DNA from: JADGGM01 sp025449955
GTDB taxonomy: Bacteria; Gemmatimonadota; Gemmatimonadetes; Gemmatimonadales; Gemmatimonadaceae
DNA length: 12,541 nt
Reading direction: 5' to 3'
Assembly: GCA_036554285.1 (NCBI GenBank)
Contig: DATBNO010000026.1
Location: 1 to 12,541 of the forward strand
In this document: piece after piece, positions 6,914 through 12,541 of the stretch
How the letters are laid out: every line of letters starts with the position of its first letter
Numbering within the stretch: position 1 is the first letter of the stretch
The notes under the pieces: generated by a model
Database searches by the model: none
Seen by the model: the letters and a program-made list of their open reading frames with translations, nothing else
What the model was told of the DNA's origin: nothing
Program-made: the position numbers and the translations under genes

Positions 6914-6934
6914 CTGTCGGGAGATTGCCGACAG
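6914..6934. promoter_or_regulatory. Palindromic operator-like site CTGTCGG-N7-CCGACAG
   Basis: Arms CTGTCGG (6914-6920) and CCGACAG (6928-6934) are perfect 7-base inverted repeats around a 7-base spacer. This is the expected shape of a site for a dimeric regulator. It lies between the divergent third stress gene and the operon that encodes a LuxR-type response regulator. Its half-site is the same element found in front of the other stress genes. Which protein binds is not known. Confidence 0.55.
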
Positions 6935-6960
6935 CACGCGGGATGGACGCCCGCTATCGT
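6928..6960 (+). promoter_or_regulatory. CCGACAG element and -10-like hexamer for the FMN protein/two-component operon
   Basis: CCGACA (6928-6933), the right arm of the palindrome, is followed by 21 bases and then TATCGT (6955-6960), a 4-of-6 -10 match. This is the same arrangement as at three universal stress genes. The operon's first start codon is 46 bases downstream. If the operon's own response regulator binds here, the operon would be autoregulated; that is inference. Confidence 0.45.
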
Positions 6961-7006
6961 GTCTCGAGGAGACGAACTGGGTCAACATGGAGCCTGAGGG
7001 GGAGCG

Positions 7007-7519
7007 ATGGGAGACAACACTTCGCCAACGTTTACCTGGTTAGATCGCGCCGAAAGTGAGGCGATTCTGTCGCGGCATCACGTCGGGCGGATTGCCTACA
7101 GCTTTCACGACCGGATCGACATCGAGCCGATCCACTATGTGTACGAGGATGGATGGGTCTATGGACGCACGTCGCCTGGAGCCAAGCTGGCGACGCTCAC
7201 GCATCATCGTTGGGCCGCGTTCGAGGTCGACGAGGTGGATGGCCCGTTCGACTGGCGGAGCGTGGTGGTGCACGGCGCGGTGTATCCGCTGACGTCGGAC
7301 GGGTCGAGCGCGTCGGAGTCCGATACCACGCACGCTCTGAGGTTGCTGCGCCGATTTTTCCCGTCGACGTTGACGCCGAATGACCCGACGCCGTTCCGAA
7401 CCGTGCTGTTCCGGCTCGCGGCGGCGGAGATCACCGGGCGCCGCGCGACGACATCCGATGCCGTGCAGGCATCGAAGTCCGCTCCGGGCGACTGGAGCGT
7501 TCCGTCCGCCGATCGGTGA
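7007..7519 (+). CDS. FMN-binding split-barrel (pyridoxamine 5'-phosphate oxidase-like) protein
   Basis: A 170-residue protein of the pyridoxamine-phosphate-oxidase-like split-barrel type. It has the family order: an N-terminal helix ending in ILSRHHVGRIAYS (20-32), a strand with IEPIHYVYEDGWVYGRT (39-55), the phosphate-contacting SPGAKLATLTHHRWAAFEVDEV (56-77), and SVVVHGAVYPL (85-95). Such proteins bind flavin or F420 and reduce small substrates or act as flavin sensors; the substrate cannot be read from the sequence. The last 30 residues are polar and probably disordered. The ATG at 7007 has a strong GGGGGAG site. Its stop overlaps the GTG start of the following histidine kinase by four bases (GTGA), so the two proteins are made together. 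A redox-sensing partner role for the kinase is possible but unproven. Confidence 0.85.
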   Translation: MGDNTSPTFTWLDRAESEAILSRHHVGRIAYSFHDRIDIEPIHYVYEDGWVYGRTSPGAKLATLTHHRWAAFEVDEVDGPFDWRSVVVHGAVYPLTSDGSSASESDTTHALRLLRRFFPSTLTPNDPTPFRTVLFRLAAAEITGRRATTSDAVQASKSAPGDWSVPSADR

Positions 7520-8571
7520 GCGCCAAGGCCTTACGCATCGTTAGGCGGGCGCTGCGCTGGCCGCTGGCCGCAAAGCTCTCGGGTGCCAACGCGGTGTTGC
7601 TGCTCGCGGCCGTCGGTGCGTTCTGGGCTGTGCAACGGGGCTCCCACCTGGTGTCGGCGCTGGCCGTCGCAGCGGTCGCACTGTGCGGCGGCGTTGCGCT
7701 GAACGTGGCTCTCGTGACGATCGCGCTTCGTCCACTGCACGAGTTGGAGATGACGGCGCAGCGCGTGTGGCGCGGCGAGCTCGACGCACGCGTGCGCAGG
7801 TCGCCGGTGGCGGATGGGGCGCTCGAGCGCGTGAGTCAGGCGTTCAATCTGTTGCTCGACAGCGTGCTCGCCGACCGGACGCGAATCCGTGCGTTGGCCG
7901 CGCAGGTGATCGAGACCGGGGATCGTGAACGCGCCGCGTTGGCGCGCGAGCTTCACGACTCGACGGCACAGTCGATCGCGGGCATCTCGTATCAGTTGAT
8001 CGCCGCGGAGCAGATGAGCCGCGACCCGGTGCTCACGGCGCAACTGGCCGAGGTCCGCGTTGCGACTAACGCAATCCTGGAGGAGGTGCGCCTGCTCTCG
8101 CAGAGTGTGTATCCCCGCATCCTCGACGACCTGGGTCTCGTGAGCGCGCTACGCGATCTGGCACGCCGCCTTGGGAAGGGGAAGGAACCGCCCATTTTGG
8201 TCGAGGTGGCGCCGGCAGCCGATCGTGCGGCCCAACGACTGACGGCGGATCGGGCGGCAGTCCTGTATCGGGTTGCGCGCGAGGCGGTGGGAAATGCGCT
8301 TCGTCACGCGCGCCCGGGCCAGATCACGATTCGTCTCGACGCTACCGTAGGGCGAATTACGCTTCGCGTGGAGGACGACGGTGCCGGCTTCACTCCCGCC
8401 GCGGACGGGTTCCCCAAGGGCACGGGCTTGTTCGGCATGCGCGAACGCGTCAGTTTGGTGGATGGCCGCTTCGACGTGTCGTCGTGCCTCGACGGCGGGA
8501 CGATAGTTACCGCCTCAATTCCCGTTACCGCGCCAGACCGTTCCTCGCTGCACGCTTCCTCTCGAGAGTGA
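7516..8571 (+). CDS. NarL/NreB-type membrane sensor histidine kinase
   Basis: A 351-residue kinase. Two membrane helices (about 22-40 and 46-70) are joined by a loop of only about five residues, so there is no periplasmic sensor domain. A HAMP-like linker follows (about 71-125). The HisKA_3 phosphoacceptor helix has ERAALARELHDSTAQ with H147. The ATPase domain has N260 (REAVGNALRHA), the DDGAGF box (287-292) and KGTGLFGMRERV (301-312). This is the kinase class that pairs with LuxR-type regulators. The GTG at 7516 is chosen because it overlaps the previous stop and gives the N-terminal positive stretch before the first helix. It is followed five bases later by the response regulator gene, its likely partner. 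The input signal must come from the membrane, the HAMP region or another protein. Confidence 0.9.
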   Translation: MSAKALRIVRRALRWPLAAKLSGANAVLLLAAVGAFWAVQRGSHLVSALAVAAVALCGGVALNVALVTIALRPLHELEMTAQRVWRGELDARVRRSPVADGALERVSQAFNLLLDSVLADRTRIRALAAQVIETGDRERAALARELHDSTAQSIAGISYQLIAAEQMSRDPVLTAQLAEVRVATNAILEEVRLLSQSVYPRILDDLGLVSALRDLARRLGKGKEPPILVEVAPAADRAAQRLTADRAAVLYRVAREAVGNALRHARPGQITIRLDATVGRITLRVEDDGAGFTPAADGFPKGTGLFGMRERVSLVDGRFDVSSCLDGGTIVTASIPVTAPDRSSLHASSRE

Positions 8572-8576
8572 CGTTG

Positions 8577-9239
8577 ATGACCGTCGACACGATTCGGGTG
8601 GTACTGGCCGATGATCACGCCGTCGTGCGCGCCGGCCTCAAAGCTGTGTTAGGCACGGCACCCGACATCCAGGTCATCGGCGAGGGCAGCACCGGCCGCG
8701 AAGCGGTCGCGCTCGCGGAGCGTCTCAAGCCGGATGTGCTCATCACCGACCTGACGATGCCGGATCTCGACGGAGTCGGCGTGATCAAGGAGATCGTCGC
8801 AAAAGGCTTGCCCTCGCGCGTCCTGGTGCTGACGATGCACACGGAGGAGGAATACCTGGTTCCTCTGCTCGAGGCCGGCGCGTCGGGCTACCTCGTGAAG
8901 AGCGTGGCCGACCGCGAGCTGGTTGCCGCCGTGCGCTCGGTGGCACACGGGGACACCTATGTCCAACCGTCCGCCGCGCGCACGTTGGCGCGGGAGCTCA
9001 CGCGAAAAGACTCCGCCAAGCCCGACCGCGAGCGCTTCGACCATCTCACACCGCGAGAGCGTGATGTGCTGCGGCTCGTGGCGCAGGGGTACAGCGCGCC
9101 GGAGATCGGCACTCGACTTGGTATCAGCCCGAAAACCGTGGATACGTACAAGCAACGCATTGAAGAGAAGCTCGGCCTGGGTCATCGCGCCGACTACGTA
9201 CAGTTCGCGCTCAAGCTCGGGCTCCTCGGCGAGGTCTAA
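8577..9239 (+). CDS. NarL/LuxR-type response regulator
   Basis: A 220-residue regulator. The receiver domain (about 5-120) has the acidic pair D12-D13, phosphoacceptor D58 in LITDLTMPD, T86 and K108 (GYLVKS). The C-terminal LuxR-type helix-turn-helix (about 153-215) contains LTPRERDVLRLVAQGYSAPEIG and ISPKTVDTYKQRIEEKLGL. All receiver residues needed for phosphorylation are present. The start is the ATG at 8577, five bases after the kinase stop; an upstream extension inside the kinase gene is a shadow reading. The protein resembles NreC, NarL and DosR, which respond to oxygen, nitrate or nitric oxide. It is the obvious candidate to bind the palindromic CCGACAG sites near its operon and the stress genes, although no direct evidence exists. 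Confidence 0.92.
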   Translation: MTVDTIRVVLADDHAVVRAGLKAVLGTAPDIQVIGEGSTGREAVALAERLKPDVLITDLTMPDLDGVGVIKEIVAKGLPSRVLVLTMHTEEEYLVPLLEAGASGYLVKSVADRELVAAVRSVAHGDTYVQPSAARTLARELTRKDSAKPDRERFDHLTPRERDVLRLVAQGYSAPEIGTRLGISPKTVDTYKQRIEEKLGLGHRADYVQFALKLGLLGEV

Positions 9240-9262
9240 CTCGGTTAGGGTACGACGTCGTC

Positions 9263-11122
9263 ATGCCTCTCATCGCCAACCGCTCGGTCATCGCGGCGCT
9301 GTGGGCCGCGCTTGCCGCGGCGCTCGGTGCGTTGGGCGTCGCTCTTGCCGCGCTGTGGCGTAGCCCAGGGCCACGCGCGGCGTCGTTGGTCATTGCGGTG
9401 CTCCTGCTGTGCATCGCGGCTGCGCTCGGGTACGCGATCGCGCGCGAGCGCACCGTCAACATGCGTGTTCGCCACCTCCAGGATGTCGAGCACGATCTCC
9501 GCGCGTCGGAAGCGAAGTTTGCGGGCATTTTGGATATCGCGGCCGACGCCATCATCACGGTCGACGTTGCCCAACGCATCGCGCACTTCAACCAGGGCGC
9601 GGAACGAATCTTCGGCTACGCGGCACGCGACGTGATCGGCCGACCGCTGGAGATGCTCATCCCGTCGCGGTATCGCGTCGCGCATGGCGGCCACATGGAG
9701 CGCTTTGCGGCGGCGGCGCACGCGTCACGTCGCATGGGCGAGCGGCGCGAAATCTTCGGCTTGCGAAACGGCGATGTGGAGTTCCCGGCGGAAGCATCGA
9801 TCTCCAAGCTTCCGACGCCGGCCGGCTGGCTGTTCACCGTGGTGCTCCGCGACATCACCGACCGCGTGCGGATCGAGCGCCAGCAGCGATTTCTCGCCGC
9901 CGTCGGCGAGCAACTGGCGGTCTCACTCGACTACGAGGCCACCGTGCGCACCGTGGCGAACCTCGCGGTGCCCGAGCTTGCCGATGCGTGCGTGCTCGAT
10001 CTGCTGGACGGCGACCAACTGACGCGCCGCGTCGTGAGCACGTGTGGTCCCGAGCGCGTGCGCGAGCCGCTCGCCGCGTTGGCCGAGGCGGGCCCGATCG
10101 GACCGGACTCGCCATCGCGCGTGATCGACGTGCTGCGCACGCGCCAGGCCGACCTCGTGCCGGTGGTGACGGACGAATGGCTCGAGGCGCATACCGACGA
10201 TCGGCCTAACGTTTCGGCGGCGTGGCGTGCGCTAGGCGCGCGCTCGCTCATGATCGTGCCGCTGTTGGCGCGCGAGCGGGCGTTCGGCGCGATCACGCTG
10301 GTCGCGACGACGCGCGAGCGACCCTACGAGACGGCGGACCTGGTGTTCGCGGAGGAAATCGCCCGCCGATTCGCGCTGGCGTTGGAGAACGCCCGTCTGT
10401 ATCACGCGGCACGGACCGCGACGCGGGCCCGTGACGAGGTTCTCGGCGTCGTGTCTCACGATCTGCAAAATCCGCTGAGCGCGATCACGATGGGGGTGCA
10501 CGTCCTGACGGAGCAACCGCCGGCGGATGTCGACGGACGGCGCCAACTCCTGCGCATGATTTCGGAATCCGCTGCCTGGATGCAGCGCCTGATTCGCGAT
10601 CTGCTCGACATGTCGGCGCTCGAGGCGGGCCGGCTCTCGGTGGAGCGCCGGCCCGAGCGCGCGCATGCCATCGTAGCGTCAGCCGTGCGGATGCTGGAGA
10701 GTGCCGTGGCCGAGCGCGGGGTGGCGCTCGAGATCTCTGTGCCTAACGATCTGCCCGTCATCGACGTGGATGCGGCGCGTATCGAGCAAGTGCTCGTGAA
10801 TCTCCTCGGGAATGCCATCAAGTTCACCGCATCGGGAGGGCGCATCGTGGTGCGCGCGTCCGCCGGCCCCGAGGCCGTCGAGCTCTCAGTAGCCGACTGC
10901 GGCATTGGCATTCCGCTCGAGGAGCAGGCGCACGTGTTCGAGCGGTATTATCGCGCACGGCACACCACGCGGCGCCGTGGCGCGGGGCTTGGGCTCGCGA
11001 TCGCGAAGGGCATCATCGAACAGCACGGAGGGCGCATCTGGCTCCAGAGCACGGTGGGCGAGGGTAGCGTGTTCTCCTTCACGCTCCCGCTCGCCCACGC
11101 TACCGCCGCGAGTGTGCGCTGA
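9263..11122 (+). CDS. PAS-GAF hybrid-input sensor histidine kinase
   Basis: A 619-residue kinase. Two hydrophobic helices (about 8-32 and 39-60) anchor it. A PAS domain follows (about 81-203: AKFAGILDIAADAIITVD to LRDITDRVRIE), then a GAF domain (about 205-380), a HisKA domain with H399 (VVSHDLQNPLSAI), and an ATPase domain. The ATPase domain has N513 and N517 (QVLVNLLGNAIKFT), DCGIGIP (545-551), VFERYYR and GAGLGLAI (573-580). The ATPase boxes are intact. There is no receiver domain, so it must act on a separate regulator, perhaps the one encoded 23 bases upstream. However, its HisKA type differs from the usual NarL-partner kinases, so cross-talk is uncertain. A bound ligand such as haem or flavin in PAS or GAF is possible but not visible. 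The gene ends three bases before the convergent nirK stop. Confidence 0.9.
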   Translation: MPLIANRSVIAALWAALAAALGALGVALAALWRSPGPRAASLVIAVLLLCIAAALGYAIARERTVNMRVRHLQDVEHDLRASEAKFAGILDIAADAIITVDVAQRIAHFNQGAERIFGYAARDVIGRPLEMLIPSRYRVAHGGHMERFAAAAHASRRMGERREIFGLRNGDVEFPAEASISKLPTPAGWLFTVVLRDITDRVRIERQQRFLAAVGEQLAVSLDYEATVRTVANLAVPELADACVLDLLDGDQLTRRVVSTCGPERVREPLAALAEAGPIGPDSPSRVIDVLRTRQADLVPVVTDEWLEAHTDDRPNVSAAWRALGARSLMIVPLLARERAFGAITLVATTRERPYETADLVFAEEIARRFALALENARLYHAARTATRARDEVLGVVSHDLQNPLSAITMGVHVLTEQPPADVDGRRQLLRMISESAAWMQRLIRDLLDMSALEAGRLSVERRPERAHAIVASAVRMLESAVAERGVALEISVPNDLPVIDVDAARIEQVLVNLLGNAIKFTASGGRIVVRASAGPEAVELSVADCGIGIPLEEQAHVFERYYRARHTTRRRGAGLGLAIAKGIIEQHGGRIWLQSTVGEGSVFSFTLPLAHATAASVR

Positions 11123-11134
11123 GCCTCAGTGCGC
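11114..11134. terminator. Small hairpin spanning the convergent stops of the kinase and nirK
   Basis: Bases 11114-11122 can pair with 11126-11134 (nine pairs, two of them G-U) around a three-base loop. The structure overlaps both stop codons, where the two genes converge with a three-base gap. It could help end transcription in both directions, but there is no T tract and the stem is short, so support is limited. Confidence 0.3.
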
Positions 11135-12145
11135 CATCGTCACGTATTGCTTGGGAGCCCCCACCCGGATCATTCCGACGGCACCCTTGTCCGCATCGGC
11201 GAAGCTGTGGGTGACGAACGCGTAGATGCCTTCACCGCTCTCGTTCGCCTTGAACGTGGTTTCGAAGACCACGCCGCCGCCCGCTGGAACGGGATACGTC
11301 TGCACGCTCCGTAAGGCATGGACCGGATCGCCGTCCGGGTACACGCGATCGAAGATCGCTCCGACGATATGGAAGTCGCTGTCGAGGTTCGGGCCCGCGT
11401 TGACGACGAAGAACCGCACGCGATCGCCCACGTCGACCTCGAGCGGATTCGCCTTGTACTGGAACGCCCGTCCGTTGAACACGACGTAGGCCGCGTCTTT
11501 CTTCGTTGCATCCGCGAATGCAGGTTGCGCGTCGTGGGCGTTCGAAGCAGGCCGTGCATAGAATTCGCTCTGGACGAGGATGAATTCCTTGTCCGCGGTC
11601 GTCCCCCACCCGCCCTTCGGATCGACGATCATCGCGAAGTACATCCCCCGCATGAGGTGCATGAGCACCGGCGGCGTCCCGCAGTGGACGAGGAACGCGC
11701 CCGGATCGCGCGCCACGAACGCGAATTGAATGGAATCGCGCGGCATGATCATGCGATAGGCGATGTTGGCCGGAATGCGCGCGGCGTGAAAGTCGATCGA
11801 GTGGGGCATGGCGGCTTCGTTCACCACGTTGATGCGCACCGAGTCCCCTTGACGAACGCGGAGCACGGGACCCGGGACCGTCCCACCGAAGGTCCACGCC
11901 TCGTAGCCGACGCTGTCCGCGATGCGGATGGTCGCGTCCTTGATCGGAATCCGGAATTCTTTGATGTGTGCCGGTCCGGCGGGCGGCAGGCTCGCGTCGT
12001 ATGCGGGCGTCGTTAGGCGGACGGCCTTGTCGAAATCGACCCGTGTGACCGTGCCGGTGCTCGTTGGGCGGTCCACTGCGGCGACGGTGGCGACCACGGC
12101 AGCGGCGAGAGCGGCTGTACCCAGGGCGAACTTCACGAACGGCAT
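11126..12145 (-). CDS. nirK: Copper-containing nitrite reductase NirK (AniA-like)
   Basis: A 339-residue two-cupredoxin protein that reduces nitrite to nitric oxide in the periplasm. Residues 1-24 are a hydrophobic signal peptide (FVKFALGTAALAAAVVATVAA); there is no lipobox cysteine, unlike neisserial AniA. Type 1 copper ligands are H115, C155, H163 and M168; type 2 ligands are H120, H154 and H313. The catalytic pair is D118 (PHSIDFHAA) and H259 (DFHIVGAIFD). The C155-to-H163 spacing of eight residues and the GPNLDSDFH block match the AniA-like class rather than the Alcaligenes type. All active-site residues are present, so the enzyme should work. The ATG at 12145 has GGAGG seven bases upstream; the longer frame to 12292 is unsupported. 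The minus strand 66 bases before the start carries CCCGACTG, one mismatch from the stress element. The electron donor is not encoded nearby. Confidence 0.93.
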   Translation of the reverse strand: MPFVKFALGTAALAAAVVATVAAVDRPTSTGTVTRVDFDKAVRLTTPAYDASLPPAGPAHIKEFRIPIKDATIRIADSVGYEAWTFGGTVPGPVLRVRQGDSVRINVVNEAAMPHSIDFHAARIPANIAYRMIMPRDSIQFAFVARDPGAFLVHCGTPPVLMHLMRGMYFAMIVDPKGGWGTTADKEFILVQSEFYARPASNAHDAQPAFADATKKDAAYVVFNGRAFQYKANPLEVDVGDRVRFFVVNAGPNLDSDFHIVGAIFDRVYPDGDPVHALRSVQTYPVPAGGGVVFETTFKANESGEGIYAFVTHSFADADKGAVGMIRVGAPKQYVTMAH

Positions 12146-12352
12146 CGCGTCCTCCAGAAAAGGTCCGGTCCTGCGAGTCTCCTGGAGTTTCGCTTCCGTC
12201 GGCGGGCGTAGCAGTCGGGCGAAGCCTGATGTTAGGCAGGTAAGTTCCGCGACATGGCGCCGGGGATTCTCGGACCGGCGCTCGCCACGCATGCCGTGAG
12301 GGAATCCCCTACGCGGGCGACGCGTGACCGCAGCGTCGTCTTTGCCGCCGCC

Positions 12353-12541
12353 TCACGGAAACGTCGGCGGCGGGAGCTGCGGGAGCTTGGGCGTCGCCGG
12401 ACGGTGGGCGACGTTGGCGAGGAGCGCGATGGAGCCGCCCACGAACGCGGCGCCGAGCACCGTCAACCACGCCGAGACGTGACCCTGGCGCGCGGTGGCG
12501 ATGCCCGAGCGCGGAATCGACACCGAGTCGCCGTTCCAGTG
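12353..12541 (-). CDS. C-terminus of an unrecognised membrane protein (partial)
   Basis: On the minus strand the frame is open from the right edge of the window to a TGA at 12353-12355, giving the last 62 residues. It shows a polar stretch (HWNGDSVSIPRSG), one membrane helix (about VSAWLTVLGAAFVGGSIALL) and a proline-rich tail ending LPQLPPPTFP. The regular amphipathic and hydrophobic pattern and the clean stop support real coding. I do not recognise the family. It lies 207 bases upstream of nirK on the same strand, so it may belong to the same respiratory or nitrogen-oxide module. Confidence 0.55.
   Translation of the reverse strand, partial: HWNGDSVSIPRSGIATARQGHVSAWLTVLGAAFVGGSIALLANVAHRPATPKLPQLPPPTFP

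Larger units (their letters stand above)
584..12237. repeat. Dispersed octamer CGTTAGGC (and CGTTGGGC)
   Basis: CGTTAGGC, on either strand, is exact at 584, 1170, 2236, 2440, 3610, 5728, 5793, 6466, 7539, 10204, 10741 and 12011. TGTTAGGC variants are at 8647 and 12230. The sister form CGTTGGGC is at 1632, 2261, 4968, 7208, 8230, 9330, 9569 and 12062. By base composition I estimate under one exact CGTTAGGC and about one CGTTGGGC by chance. The copies fall in both strands, in several codon frames and in spacers, and are not spaced regularly. This resembles the HIP1 type of genome-wide palindrome-like word in cyanobacteria, although this word is not palindromic. Confidence 0.75.

Noticed and set aside
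9409..10209. A 266-codon open frame inside the PAS-GAF kinase gene.
   Set aside because: Shadow frame: arginine- and alanine-rich, no start context, fully inside a kinase gene with intact motifs.

Overview
The window is about 12.5 kb of GC-rich bacterial chromosome, densely coded, with clear Shine-Dalgarno sites of the GGAGG type. No tRNA, rRNA, CRISPR array or transposase is visible. The best guess is a Gemmatimonadota-like organism. This rests on the gene mix (several tandem-domain universal stress proteins, a copper nitrite reductase, NarL-type two-component genes) and on a strongly over-represented octamer, CGTTAGGC, which I associate from memory with that phylum. The phylum is an inference and was not tested by any search.

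Layout, left to right. The 3' part of an outer-membrane beta-barrel gene (1-1011, +) ends at a strong hairpin. Next come a tandem universal stress protein (1331-2281, +), a convergent two-BON-domain protein (2442-2936, -), and a two-gene operon of a shrunken universal stress protein and an erythrin-VIT1 iron transporter of the MbfA type (3210-5004, +). A HemG-like flavodoxin (5035-5610, -) and a third tandem universal stress protein (5845-6822, -) follow on the other strand. Divergent from these runs a tightly packed four-gene operon: an FMN split-barrel protein, a NarL/NreB-type histidine kinase, its LuxR-type response regulator, and a larger PAS-GAF histidine kinase (7007-11122, +). The right end holds a copper nitrite reductase, nirK (11126-12145, -), and the C-terminus of an unrecognised membrane protein (12353-12541, -).

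Read together, this looks like a low-oxygen, nitrogen-oxide and stress island: nitrite respiration, iron efflux and haem-related redox chemistry, stress proteins, and a two-component module that could control them. The composition recalls the DosR/DevR dormancy regulon of mycobacteria, which also contains many universal stress proteins and a NarL-family regulator with GAF-domain kinases. That is an analogy, not a homology claim.

The most interesting signal is regulatory. A short element, CCYGACAG, lies upstream of five transcription units in the same orientation relative to each gene. In each case a -10-like hexamer begins 20-21 bases after the element's CYGACA core. One copy lies in a palindrome, CTGTCGG-N7-CCGACAG, directly upstream of the operon that encodes the response regulator. 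I propose it as the operator of a local stress regulon, possibly bound by that regulator. A second, separate signal is the dispersed octamer CGTTRGGC. It appears about 20 times, in several reading frames and in spacers, and forces rare TTA, CTA and AGG codons, which suggests a function at the DNA level.
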